Positions 35,505 through 44,351 of a stretch of DNA of 64,000 nt are shown here, one piece after another. Both the position numbers and the translations under genes were made by a program. This DNA is from Yinghuangia elevatio (lineage in GTDB: Bacteria > Actinomycetota > Actinomycetes > Streptomycetales > Streptomycetaceae). The stretch lies in the NCBI RefSeq assembly GCF_040649515.1, contig NZ_JBEZFP010000023.1:20690-84689 (forward strand), in the 5' to 3' direction. The notes under the pieces are model-generated. The model made no database searches and was not told where the DNA came from. It worked only from the letters and a program-made list of their open reading frames with translations. The number at the start of each line of letters is the position of its first letter. Position 1 is the first letter of the stretch.

Positions 35505-35522
35505 ATCTACCGGACTGTAGAT
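35505..35522. promoter_or_regulatory. Operator-like dyad upstream of terD
   Basis: ATCTACCGGACTGTAGAT, 74 bases upstream of the terD start. Compared with the core of the downstream hairpin (ATCTACAGGTCTGTAGAT) it differs at two positions. Confidence 0.55.
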
Positions 35523-35611
35523 ACCGCAGCGCGGGCCGAGCACCAGATTTGGCCGAGGCATTGCCCAGCCGAGGCATTGCCCGCGGGGCAGCGCCGGCAC
35601 AGCAGCGCCCG

Positions 35612-36634
35612 TCAGGTGACCCGGTGCTGTCGGCCCACCAGTTCCTTCAGGACGTCGGCCATCGTCACCACGCCGATGAGCTTTCCGTCGGTGCCGGTGA
35701 CGCCCGCGAGGTGCGCCGCGGTGTGCCGCATCGCGGTCAGGACGTCGTCGAGGCGCGTCTCGGCCGCGACGGTCGTCGCCCGGCGCAACGCCCCGCGGGG
35801 GAAGGGCGCGTCCCGGTCGTCGGCGTCGAGGGCGTCCTTGACGTGCAGGTAGCCCAGGACCACGCCGTCGTCGGTGACCACGGGGAACCGCGAGTAGCCG
35901 CTGCGCACCGCAAGTTGCTCCAGCATGCGCGGGGTGACGTCCGCCGGCGCCTGCACCATCTTGTGCAGCGGCAGAACGATCTCGGAGACGGGCCGTTCGC
36001 CCAACGTGAGGGCGTCGCGCAGCAGTTCGCTCTCGTCCTCGTCGAGGAGGCCGGTGTCGCGCGACTCGGCGACCATGCGACCGAGTTCGTCGCCGGTGAA
36101 GGCCGCGTTCACCTCGTCCTTGGGCTCGACGCGCAGCAACCGCAGGATGCCGTTGGCGAGCTTGTTGATCGTGAAGATCACCGGACGGAGGCCGCGGGTC
36201 ATCGCCACGAGCCCCGGCCCCAGCATCATGGCCGTCCGTGCGGGGGCCGCCAGCGCGATGTTCTTCGGGATCATCTCGCCGACGAGCATGTGCAGGTACG
36301 TCGCCAGCGTCAGCGCCAGCGCGAACGACACGGGGTGCACCGCGCCGTCCGGCAGACGTACGGCGTGGAACACCGGTTCCATCAGATGCGCGATGGCCGG
36401 CTCGGCCACCACGCCGAGCACGAGCGACGAGACGGTGATGCCGAGTTGGGCCGTGGCCAGGACGGCGGAGACGTGCTCCAGACCCCAGATGACGCGGCGC
36501 GCACGGCGGTTGCCGTCGGCGGCGAACGGTTCGATCTGACTGCGGCGCACCGAGATCAGCGCGAACTCCGCGCCGACGAAGAAGGCGTTGGTGACGAGTG
36601 TGAGCGCTCCGATGAGGAGTTGAACGACGGTCAT
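35612..36634 (-). CDS. CNNM/CorC (HlyC)-family transporter, short form
   Basis: 340 aa. DUF21 membrane domain with about four helices (VVQLLIGALTLVTNAFFVGAEFALISVRRSQIE..., LVGEMIPKNIAL), followed by a pair of CBS domains (EIVLPLHKM, GYSRFPVVTDDGVVLGYLHVKD, GVVTMADVLKELVG). Unlike its partner it lacks a C-terminal CorC/HlyC domain. Members are implicated in Mg2+/Co2+ efflux or sensing. ATG overlaps the upstream gene's TGA by one base (TGATG), so the two are co-translated and may form a heterodimer. Confidence 0.87.
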   Translation of the reverse strand: MTVVQLLIGALTLVTNAFFVGAEFALISVRRSQIEPFAADGNRRARRVIWGLEHVSAVLATAQLGITVSSLVLGVVAEPAIAHLMEPVFHAVRLPDGAVHPVSFALALTLATYLHMLVGEMIPKNIALAAPARTAMMLGPGLVAMTRGLRPVIFTINKLANGILRLLRVEPKDEVNAAFTGDELGRMVAESRDTGLLDEDESELLRDALTLGERPVSEIVLPLHKMVQAPADVTPRMLEQLAVRSGYSRFPVVTDDGVVLGYLHVKDALDADDRDAPFPRGALRRATTVAAETRLDDVLTAMRHTAAHLAGVTGTDGKLIGVVTMADVLKELVGRQHRVT

Positions 36635-38016
36635 CAGCGGCCGTCCTCATCGGCGCGCCGCGCGTCGTCGCCGTCCGCGTCGGCGGCACCGTCCGCGTCA
36701 CCGTCAGCGTCGGGACGCGGTCCCGTCAGGGTGAGACGGGCGGCCCGGTGCTGCGCGACCTCGGTCACCGTCAGCGTCCACTCCCCCAGTTCCACGACGT
36801 CGCCGACCTCGGGGATGCGGGACAACCGCTCGGCGACCAGGCCCGCGAGCGTCTCGTAGGGCCCGTCCGGAGCGTGCAGGCCCAGTTCCTCGACCTGGTC
36901 GACCCGGTAGCCGCCGTCGAGGTCCCACGTGGGGTGCCCGGTCGCGTCCGGGGCGGTCGCCACGAGTTCGGGGGCTTCGTCCGGATCATGCTCGTCACGG
37001 ACCTCGCCGACCACTTCCTCGACGATGTCCTCCAACGTCACGACGCCGGCCATGCCGCCGTACTCGTCGATCACCACCGCCATCGTCTGCTCGCCGCGGA
37101 GCCGGTCCAGCAGGTCGTCGCCCGGAAGTGTCTCGGGGACGAGCACCGGCTCGACCGCGACGTCCGCGACGGTACGGCTGTCCCGCTCGCCCTCGGGCAC
37201 GGCGAGCGCCGCCTTGAGGTCGACGAAACCCGTGACCTCGTCCAGGCTGTCGCGGTAGACCGGGAAGCGCGAGTGGCCGGTCGCGCGCGCGATGGCGATC
37301 ACCCCGCCCACCGGGGCGTCCGCGCGGACGCCGTGCACCCGCACCCGCGGCGTCATGATCTGCTCGGCGGTCAGGTCACCCAGGCTGACCGCGCGGACGA
37401 ACAGGTCCGCGGTGTCCGCCTCCAGCGTGCCCGCGCGCACGGAGTGCCGGGCGAGGGCGACCAGCTCCTGGGGGCTGCGCGCGGACGCCAGCTCCTCGAC
37501 CGGTTCGAGGCCGAAGCGGCGCACCGCGCGGTTCGCGGTCCGGTTCAGGTGGGTGATCAGCGGCCGGAACGCCGTGGTGAACGCCCGCTGCGGGCCGGCG
37601 ACCGCCTTGGCCACCCGCAGCGGGTGCGAGATGGCCCAGTTCTTCGGGACGAGTTCACCGAAGACCATCAGCGCCACGGTCGACAGCACGATCCCCAGGA
37701 CCAGCGCGACGGTGTCCACCGCGCCGTCCGGAAGGCCCACCGCGTCCAACGGCCCGGCCAGCAGCGCCGCGACGGACGGCTGCGCGAGCATGCCGATGAC
37801 CAACGAGGTCACCGTGATGCCGAGCTGGGCGCCGGAGAGCTGGACGGTCAGCCGCTTGACGGCCAGCAAGGCGCCCGCGGCACCCCGCTCGCCGGACGCC
37901 GCCGCTTCCTCCAGCGAACCGCGGTCCACCGTGGTCAACGAGAATTCGGCGGCCACGAAGACCGCACACGCCACGATCAGCAGGATCGCGACGGCGAGCA
38001 GGATCAATTCGGTCAT
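36634..38016 (-). CDS. CNNM/CorC (HlyC)-family transporter, full-length form
   Basis: 460 aa. DUF21 domain (AEFSLTTVDRGSLEEAA; LGITVTSLVIGMLAQPSV; VFGELVPKNWAI), two CBS domains (about 210-335), and a C-terminal CorC_HlyC transporter-associated domain (DLDGGYRVDQVEEL to TGPRPD), ending in an Asp/Ala-rich tail. First gene of the two-gene operon. Predicted divalent-cation efflux or regulation at the cytoplasmic membrane. Confidence 0.88.
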   Translation of the reverse strand: MTELILLAVAILLIVACAVFVAAEFSLTTVDRGSLEEAAASGERGAAGALLAVKRLTVQLSGAQLGITVTSLVIGMLAQPSVAALLAGPLDAVGLPDGAVDTVALVLGIVLSTVALMVFGELVPKNWAISHPLRVAKAVAGPQRAFTTAFRPLITHLNRTANRAVRRFGLEPVEELASARSPQELVALARHSVRAGTLEADTADLFVRAVSLGDLTAEQIMTPRVRVHGVRADAPVGGVIAIARATGHSRFPVYRDSLDEVTGFVDLKAALAVPEGERDSRTVADVAVEPVLVPETLPGDDLLDRLRGEQTMAVVIDEYGGMAGVVTLEDIVEEVVGEVRDEHDPDEAPELVATAPDATGHPTWDLDGGYRVDQVEELGLHAPDGPYETLAGLVAERLSRIPEVGDVVELGEWTLTVTEVAQHRAARLTLTGPRPDADGDADGAADADGDDARRADEDGR

Positions 38017-38152
38017 CGGTCCACCACTTCCCCTGGAAGCCGTGGTCCATGACTACTCGCAGGATCGTCCATCGGGGGTCCGGACACCTCTCCTACCGTC
38101 TGTCCCGGTGCGCGGGAGCCGCAAGCGAGGGACACGGTCCAGTCCTCGCGTA

Positions 38153-38182
38153 CGTTGTTTCTACAGCATTGTAAAAACAACG
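38153..38182. promoter_or_regulatory. AT-rich dyad upstream of the CorC operon
   Basis: CGTTGTTTCTAC (38153-38164) is complementary at 11 of 12 positions to GTAAAAACAACG (38171-38182), with a six-base loop. It is conspicuously AT-rich, about 137 bp upstream of the operon, and likely an operator or promoter region. Confidence 0.5.
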
Positions 38183-38851
38183 CAAAGCGCCTGACCGTGC
38201 CGAAGACGTCACATTCGAGAGCAGAGTCAGCAGGAGGTCGACCGCGACGCGCACGGTATGAGCATGTGGCCGATCCGATGAATGGTCCCCGGCAGCGCTG
38301 CCGCTCGACGTCGCGAAGATGTTCCGCAGGTGGACCGACGAGTAACCCGGGCGTGCACCTGGCCCGTCCGACGCTGGACCGTCCCGCCGGCAGGCCGCTG
38401 ATCAGCTTTGAACCGCAGCTGTACGCAGGCACGGGTATCGACCCGATCACTCCGACGGAGAAATGACAGCCGCGCGCCACGTCCCCGCGCCCTCATCGTG
38501 GCCGGTGGTCCTGCGTCGGCAGGGGGCCGGCGATTTGACGCGGCGATCCTCAGCAGGGTCTGGATCGAACGTTGTCCGAAACCGCGCCCCTCGGTTTGGT
38601 CGTGCAGGGCGGCCTGCCCCCGGACGCACATGCCTTGCGCGTTCGCGTGTCGGTCGGCCTGCACCGCGGGCGAGCATTTCGCGCGAGTGTGTCGTCCAGC
38701 GCCCATTGGCGAAAACGTGTGCACCGTTCCTCACCTGGTGAACCCCGGTCGATTGAACGGGGCTTGCTCTGGTACCGGGCGACAGCGGCAGGCGGAACCG
38801 GCGGCCACCCCCGGCTGATCGATCCGCCGCCGTTTCTCTCAGGAGGCGGTC
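38183..38851. other. Gene-free interval of about 670 bp
   Basis: ORFs on both strands exist, but none has a ribosome site, recognisable motif or consistent codon bias. Possibly degraded sequence; nothing supportable seen besides the dyad at its left end. Confidence 0.4.
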
Positions 38852-39217
38852 ATGGCGAGATGGGCTGATGAATCAGCCGCCGGCGAGCGGAGTCGTTTCG
38901 CGCGATTCGCCGAATCGGCCTCGAACCTGGCCAGTTCCTCGGCCTTCTTCGCCTTCTGCCTGATGCTGGTGGCCTCCTTCGTGGCTGTCATGGCCATCGG
39001 ATTGTCCCTGGGCTGGAAGCTCTTCGTCGTGGACCTGATGACCGTGGTCAGTCTGCTGCTCCTGGCCTTGCTGAAGAACAGCGAGCGGCGCGCGGAACGC
39101 GCGATCCAACTCAAGCTGAACGTGATAGCGGCCGCCCTCTTGGAGCAGCGCGAGGGGAAGACGCACCAGGCACACGACGACCTCAAGAGGGCCATCGGCA
39201 TCGAGGAGCAAGTCTGA
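38852..39217 (+). CDS. Low-affinity iron permease-family small membrane protein
   Basis: 121 aa. FARFAESASNLASSSAFFAFC followed by two transmembrane helices (LMLVASFVAVMAIGLSLGW; FVVDLMTVVSLLLLALL), then the KNSERRAERAIQLKLNVI tail, which matches the Iron_permease family pattern (helix, then Q/N-rich loop, then AIQLKLDEL). Bacterial members are not well characterised; an iron role is uncertain. Excellent AGGAGG site before the ATG. Confidence 0.7.
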   Translation: MARWADESAAGERSRFARFAESASNLASSSAFFAFCLMLVASFVAVMAIGLSLGWKLFVVDLMTVVSLLLLALLKNSERRAERAIQLKLNVIAAALLEQREGKTHQAHDDLKRAIGIEEQV

Positions 39218-39569
39218 CCCCGCCTGCGAGTCCCAGCGCGAACGGACGTGGGCGTGGACCAGTGCAGGACGAGTTCCGTGCGCGTCGTGCCCACGAACTG
39301 GGCGCTCGCCTCCCCGACGACCGCCCAGCCGCTAGCTCGACGGCCCCGTCGGCGCGGACGAGGGACGAGGGCGCGGATCCGGAAGCCGCAGCGCGGCGCC
39401 ATACGTCGGGCGCCCGCACGGCGACAAGGGCAACACCTTCGCGAGTACGCCGGCAGGGGATCGCAGCCGGTGGACGACCGGATGAGGGCTGACGGAATAC
39501 TCGTCCTGTCCCCCCATGACACCGGGGCCATTCACGTGGTTCGGTGTTCGCGCGCTTCGAGGTGTCCAC
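39218..39569. other. Gene-free interval of 352 bp
   Basis: Lies between two genes on the same strand. No hairpin, dyad or credible ORF identified; only weakly coding-like frames are open. Confidence 0.4.
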
Positions 39570-40376
39570 ATGGCTACGCCGCTCAGATTCCGACGCACCG
39601 TTGTCCCGGTCGCGGTCGTGACGTCCCTGCTCATGCTCGCCTCGGCGTGCAGTGGTGACGACGACAAGAACGCCGACAGCAGCCCGTCCGCCACGAAGGC
39701 GCAGACGGCGGCACCCGGCGACCCCGACGCATCCGCGTCGCCGGACGCCACGCCTTCGGCAGGCGGAAGCGGCAAGCCGTCGCCGACCGGTGGCACTACG
39801 TCGGGAACGCCTCCGACCGAAGCTCAGTTGAAGCAGATCATCCTTGGTCAGGAGGATGTGCCCGCGAACGTCAAGCTGGCTCCCTTCTCAGGCAACGACG
39901 AAGAGGCACAGGCGGACGATGCCACCTGCCAGCCGGTCCTGGAGGCGTTGTCCGGCGGTGTCACGCGGGGCAAGAGCACCGCCCACACCGGCAACCGGTA
40001 CCTGGTCGACGACGACGCGAACGACATCTCGGTGATTCTGCTCGCGTCGTACGCGAACGGCGGCGCGAAGAAGCTGGTGGACGACGCGACTGCCGCGCTC
40101 GCCTCCTGCTCCTCGATCCCCGCTGCCAAGGGCGGCAGCAAGGTGCAATTCACGACCGAGAAGGTCGCCTTGACCAGCAAGGCGGACACGACGCTCGGCA
40201 TCGAGCTCGGCACCCGGGTGGGCACCAGGTCCGTTCCGACCGACTACGCCATCATCCAGGTGGGCGACATGCTGGCGATCTTCGTCAATCTGAACACGGA
40301 GACCGGCGAAGCGGAGATGCCCGAGAAACGCCTGCTCGACGCGCAGGCCGAGAAGATGCGCGCCGGCCAGTCCTGA
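39570..40376 (+). CDS. Predicted lipoprotein, unknown function
   Basis: 268 aa from the ATG at 39570 with GAGGTG upstream; an in-frame ATG at 39516 would spoil the signal peptide. Lipobox LASAC near residue 26, then a long Ser/Asp/Ala/Gly/Pro spacer (about 28-82), then a folded domain of about 185 residues with two Cys (ATCQPV; LASCSS) that resembles the PknH-like or LppX-like extracellular sensor domains of actinobacteria in size and layout. No closer assignment possible. Confidence 0.7.
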   Translation: MATPLRFRRTVVPVAVVTSLLMLASACSGDDDKNADSSPSATKAQTAAPGDPDASASPDATPSAGGSGKPSPTGGTTSGTPPTEAQLKQIILGQEDVPANVKLAPFSGNDEEAQADDATCQPVLEALSGGVTRGKSTAHTGNRYLVDDDANDISVILLASYANGGAKKLVDDATAALASCSSIPAAKGGSKVQFTTEKVALTSKADTTLGIELGTRVGTRSVPTDYAIIQVGDMLAIFVNLNTETGEAEMPEKRLLDAQAEKMRAGQS

Positions 40377-40684
40377 TTCGATCGGCCTCGCGAATTGCGG
40401 ACCGTCAAGGTCCTCCCGCTGCTGGGAGTACGCAATGTGCCCATCGGGCGCAGTGCGGCAGCCTTTGGCGGCAAGGGATCGTCCCGAATAACGCCGCGTC
40501 GGTCGAACTGTCAGTTCGCGTCCCGGCCTCGGCCCTGGCCCCGCCCGGCAACCGACGTCACCAGGACCGCTGTTCCTTCGGATGCGGCCGCAAGGGGCGG
40601 GTATCGCTGTGGGCCGCCACCGAGTCGCACCGAAGTCGCCCGGACCGGCGGGTCGGGTGCCTGAACGCCCGTACGGTTCTCCGT
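40377..40684. other. Gene-free interval of 308 bp
   Basis: No dyad or ORF of note between two surface-protein genes on the same strand. Confidence 0.4.
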
Positions 40685-41512
40685 ATGCCTCCGGTTTACG
40701 ATCCGCCCACGCCGTCCGTCCCGCCTCCTCCGGGCAGGCCCTTCTCGGGAGGACTACGCGGCGGCTCGTCGAACCGCCGTCCCTGGCTGGCCGTCGGCGG
40801 CGCGGCGCTCGCGGCGACGGTCCTCGTGACGGTGCTGGTGACGACGGGCGACGAGGACGCCGCCGCTCGCGACCAGCGACCGATCGGCGCTTCCGACGGG
40901 GCTCGCGGACCAGGGACTTCGGCGGCGAAGGGGACGTCCGGAGCGACGTCGCCTTCCGCAAGGGGCGGGTCGCCGACGACGGGCGAAAGCAGCAACTGGG
41001 ACACTGCGGCATCGGACACCGACCCGTTCACTCCCGCCAGGTGGTTCGGCGCCACCGGCGAGACCACGATCCAGGGGCGGCCGTACACGCATATCGCGCA
41101 GGACTCCCGCGACTGCCAGGCCGCCGAAGGCGGCCTGCGCGATCTGTTCGGCGCGGACTGCATCGGGATCGTGCGGTCGCTGTGGACCGATGTCACCAAG
41201 TCGTACGTCGGATCGGTGTCCGTCATCTCGCTGACCGACGAGGCCGCGGCCCGATCACTGGCGGATCGCCTGTTGGCTCCCGGCCGCAACGACGTGTACG
41301 TGTCGTTCATCCAGCCGCCGTCGGACTCCGGTGTGCGGTTCTCCGAGCAGACCCGCACGTGGGCCGGCACCATCACCTCCGGGCACTACCTGGTGGTCAT
41401 CGAAGTCGCCCGGGCGGACGGCCAGGCACCCGACGAGGGCTCGGAACAGGTGTACGGCGATCTGGAGAGGGTGCCCGCCCGCCACATCGACTCCCACACC
41501 TGGAACGGCTGA
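40685..41512 (+). CDS. Membrane-anchored extracellular protein, unknown function
   Basis: 275 aa. A proline-rich cytoplasmic lead (PPVYDPPTPSVPPPPGRPF), one transmembrane helix (about 33-53, PWLAVGGAALAATVLVTVLV), a Ser/Gly/Ala-rich linker (to about 110), and an extracellular domain of about 165 residues with two Cys (DCQAAEG; GADCIGIV). The layout parallels the preceding lipoprotein. Start has a weak ribosome site. Confidence 0.65.
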   Translation: MPPVYDPPTPSVPPPPGRPFSGGLRGGSSNRRPWLAVGGAALAATVLVTVLVTTGDEDAAARDQRPIGASDGARGPGTSAAKGTSGATSPSARGGSPTTGESSNWDTAASDTDPFTPARWFGATGETTIQGRPYTHIAQDSRDCQAAEGGLRDLFGADCIGIVRSLWTDVTKSYVGSVSVISLTDEAAARSLADRLLAPGRNDVYVSFIQPPSDSGVRFSEQTRTWAGTITSGHYLVVIEVARADGQAPDEGSEQVYGDLERVPARHIDSHTWNG

Positions 41513-41705
41513 GCGGAGAAGTGACCTGCCTGGTCGGTGTTGTGTGGCCAATTGCCCGGGCGTGCCCGCCGGTTGGCGGCCAGACGCCAGCAGCGCCGCT
41601 GCAATTGCTGTACCCCAGGCGCGGCCGCGATCGGAATGCCTCGGCAGTCACCCGTGCGGCCACCGTCCCCTCGCCGTTCCCCGGCATGCGGACAGACGGC
41701 ACTTG

Positions 41706-41951
41706 ATGTCGATCTGTGCGGCGGCCGGAGGTGCGCATCCGGGCGCGGAGTTGCCGGTGAACGTCGCGAATGCGCCGTGCCGCGATGCCCGCCTCGTCGA
41801 CCAGGGTCTGATGAAGGCGTGGACGGCGCTACGGCACGGATGCGACCGGTCGGTCCTGGCACGCTTGGGTACGCCGCGCCCACGGATGTTCGTCGACCGG
41901 CGGTCCCGAGCGGGTCGGCCGGTGCGCCACCCCGACGAAGGAGTGGTGTGA
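41706..41951 (+). CDS. Possible small protein overlapping the GNAT start
   Basis: 81-codon ORF (MSICAAAGGAHPGAEL...) whose TGA overlaps the GTG of the acetyltransferase gene (GTGA), an arrangement typical of coupled genes here. Against it: no ribosome site, no motif, weaker third-position bias than the neighbours. The rest of 41513-41947 shows nothing else. Confidence 0.25.
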   Translation: MSICAAAGGAHPGAELPVNVANAPCRDARLVDQGLMKAWTALRHGCDRSVLARLGTPRPRMFVDRRSRAGRPVRHPDEGVV

Positions 41952-42514
41952 GCGACATCAGCACACGGTGGTACCGGCCGGGAACGATCCCCATCACGGA
42001 ACTGAGCGAGCTGGCAACGATGTTCGCGGAAGTCGCCGACGACTTCGTCCCTCCGCTCACCTCACGCGCGGGCACCACTCAGTCCGAGTTGCGCGAGCAG
42101 AGCCCCGGCACGCCCGTCTCCGACAGGTACCTGAAGGAAATGCTCCGGCAGGACCTCTTCATGACCTGGCACAAGGGTCGGCTCGCCGGGTTCCTGTCCT
42201 TCCGCACCGACCACCACGACAGCCGGTACGCCGACTTGTGTCCCTGTCTGTACGTGAGCACCATCGCCATACGACGCCGCCACCGGCGCCACGGCATCGC
42301 ACGCTCCCTCTACCGCGAACTCTTCGACCTTCCGGCACACCTGCCCCCGTGGGTCGTGCTGCGTACCTGGTCGACGAACCACAGCCACCTCGAACTCCTC
42401 CGGCACCTGGGGTTCGACGGCATCCTTCGCCTCCAGGACGACCGCGCCCCCGGAGTGGACACCGTCTACCTCGCGGCCAAACGCAGCGCGTCCGCGAATC
42501 CCTTGCCGCGATGA
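41948..42514 (+). CDS. GNAT-family N-acetyltransferase
   Basis: 188 aa from the GTG at 41948, with AAGGAG five bases upstream. Conserved acetyl-CoA fold: LYVSTIAIRRRHRRHGIARSLYRELF holds the R/Q-x-x-G-x-G/A-like motif A (RRHRRHGIAR), then WSTNHSHLELLRHLGFDGIL (motif B). Acceptor unknown. Confidence 0.8.
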   Translation: MSDISTRWYRPGTIPITELSELATMFAEVADDFVPPLTSRAGTTQSELREQSPGTPVSDRYLKEMLRQDLFMTWHKGRLAGFLSFRTDHHDSRYADLCPCLYVSTIAIRRRHRRHGIARSLYRELFDLPAHLPPWVVLRTWSTNHSHLELLRHLGFDGILRLQDDRAPGVDTVYLAAKRSASANPLPR

Positions 42515-42627
42515 CGGGGTCGGCTACGCGCCGACCGGATTCGACGGCGCCGGTCTGGGTAACCGCCCAGTGATCCGGCATCGGCCGGGATCGGCGTACG
42601 CCGCCGGTACGACGAAGGGCTGGTGGT

Positions 42628-43599
42628 GTGACGAACAGCGACGACGCTCCCGAACTGCTGGAGGGCCTGACGGTCGACGACAGCAGGCCGGAGCAGCCTG
42701 TGCTTCTGGACGAAGCCGGGCGTCCCCTGCGCACGTGGCGCGAGAATTACCCGTACAGGTCAAAGGTGCGCCGCGCGGAGTACGAACGCCACAAGCGGAT
42801 GCTCCAGATCGAACTGCTCAAGCTCCAGCGCTGGGTCAAGGACACCGGTCAGCGCCTGGTCGTGGTGTGCGAGGGCCGCGACGCGGCGGGGAAAGGCGGC
42901 ACGATCCAGCGGTTCACCGAACGGCTCAACCCGCGTGGCGCCCGCGTGGTGGCTCTGGACAAGCCCACCGAGCGGGAAGCCGGCCAGTGGTACTTCCAGC
43001 GCTATGTCAACCACCTCCCGTCCACCGGCGAGATCGTCTTCTTCGACCGCTCCTGGTACAACCGCGCCGGCGTGGAGCGCGTGATGGGCTTCTGCACGCC
43101 GCAGGAGCACGAACTGTTCCTGCGCCAGTGCCCGGTGTTCGAGCGGATGCTGGTCGAGGACGGCATCGTGCTGGTGAAGTTCTGGTTCTCCGTCTCCCGG
43201 GCCGAGCAACGCACGCGCTTCGCCATCCGCCAGGTGGACCCGGTCCGGCGGTGGAAGCTCTCCCCCACCGACCTGGCGTCCCTCGACCGCTGGGACGAAT
43301 ACACCCGCGCAAAGGTCGAGATGTTCCGCGCCACCGACACCGAGCAGGCGCCCTGGACCGTGGTCAAGAGCAACGACAAACGCCGCGCCCGCCTGGAGGC
43401 CATGCGCAGCCTCCTCGCCCAGTGCGACTACACCAGCAAGGACACCGCCGTCGTCGGCAAGCCCGACCCCCTCATCGTGGGCGCCGCCGAAACACTGCTC
43501 GAAGCGGGCGAAGAGACCACGGACCTCTCCCCCACCCCGCTCGCGCCCACCACCTCAAGCCCCGGCCCCGGCCAGCACCCGGACACGTCGAGCGCATGA
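42628..43599 (+). CDS. ppk2: Polyphosphate kinase 2 (class I-type PPK2)
   Basis: 323 aa. Catalyses phosphate transfer between polyphosphate and nucleoside diphosphates (or monophosphates, by class). Walker A VVCEGRDAAGKGGTIQRF, lid and Walker B segments GEIVFFDRSWYNRAGVERVMG, then FWFSVSRAEQRTRF and DRWDEYTRAKVEMFRATDT. Single PPK2 domain with a non-conserved N-terminal 50 residues and a Ser/Pro/Thr-rich tail. GTG start with AAGGG. Gene stands alone. Confidence 0.92.
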   Translation: MTNSDDAPELLEGLTVDDSRPEQPVLLDEAGRPLRTWRENYPYRSKVRRAEYERHKRMLQIELLKLQRWVKDTGQRLVVVCEGRDAAGKGGTIQRFTERLNPRGARVVALDKPTEREAGQWYFQRYVNHLPSTGEIVFFDRSWYNRAGVERVMGFCTPQEHELFLRQCPVFERMLVEDGIVLVKFWFSVSRAEQRTRFAIRQVDPVRRWKLSPTDLASLDRWDEYTRAKVEMFRATDTEQAPWTVVKSNDKRRARLEAMRSLLAQCDYTSKDTAVVGKPDPLIVGAAETLLEAGEETTDLSPTPLAPTTSSPGPGQHPDTSSA

Positions 43600-43659
43600 C
43601 GCCGCCGACCACCGCGGCGGAGACCGGCTCCGTCCCCGTGTTTCCATGGCGCGGCGTCG

Positions 43660-43767
43660 AATTGCCGGGGGCCGCGCATCTCGCTCGCCACCCTGGGCAT
43701 TAGCCGATCATGAAATTGCCGGGGGACGCGCACCTCTCTCGCCACCCTGGGCGTTAGCCGATCATGA
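43660..43767. repeat. Tandem duplication of a 54-bp unit
   Basis: 43660-43713 is repeated at 43714-43767 with four substitutions. Each copy ends with TAGCCGATCATGA, so each supplies an ATG; the second is the start of the small ORF that follows, while the first opens a 15-codon ORF ending in the second copy. Confidence 0.85.
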
Positions 43768-43955
43768 GGAAGCGCACGCTCGCGGTCCTCTCCGCCATCG
43801 CGGCGTCCGCCCTCGCCCCGGCCGCACCCGCCGACACCCTGCGCCGCTTCGGGGGCATCACCGTCCACAAGACCAGCGACCTGAGCCAGCACTGGCGACT
43901 CTCCGACGGCGCGGGCTCCTCTGCCACTACCACCGCAGTCAGCACCGGCGGCTAA
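43764..43955 (+). CDS. Possible small exported peptide
   Basis: 63 aa. MRKRTLAVLSAIAASALAPA resembles a short Sec signal (basic start, Ala/Leu core, APAAPA cleavage-like region), followed by a Ser/Thr-rich stretch with no known motif. No clear ribosome site. The start codon lies at the end of a duplicated 54-bp unit. May be non-coding. Confidence 0.35.
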   Translation: MRKRTLAVLSAIAASALAPAAPADTLRRFGGITVHKTSDLSQHWRLSDGAGSSATTTAVSTGG

Positions 43956-44351
43956 AAGAGCACAAACGAACGTCTCGCCGACGGTAGTGCCCCGCCGCCA
44001 GCTCCCGTTGCGGGCTCCCCGCACGGTCTCCCCGCCACGACAGCCCTGGTCTCCACCCTCCCCCGCGACCGGGCGCTGTAGAGACCCGCGATTGCGGCGC
44101 GGGCCGGAGGTGACGAGTCCTGAGGTGACGAGTCGGGCGGTCTCTTGCGGCGCAGCAACTCGCGGCGGCGTCCGCAAGGATCGCGCGCCCCGGTGGCGGG
44201 GGCGAACAACCCGCAGGGTCCCCGGCAGCCGCCCGCCCGCCGCGCCACGGTTTACCGGAACGGAACCAGCGCCGTCCACGACGGCCGCGCCGACCCCGCG
44301 CGGGAACCGTTGGGTAGGAGTCGGCCTGGTGAGGCGGGCGGGCCCGGGGCG
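43956..44351. other. Gene-free interval with a 16-bp direct repeat
   Basis: GAGGTGACGAGTC occurs twice 16 bases apart near 44107-44135. Otherwise nothing seen between the convergent flanking genes. Confidence 0.4.

Noticed and set aside
43646..43987. 113-codon ORF with an 18-residue repeated motif
   Set aside because: The repeat is explained by the 54-bp DNA duplication; Arg/His/Pro-rich and without a ribosome site.
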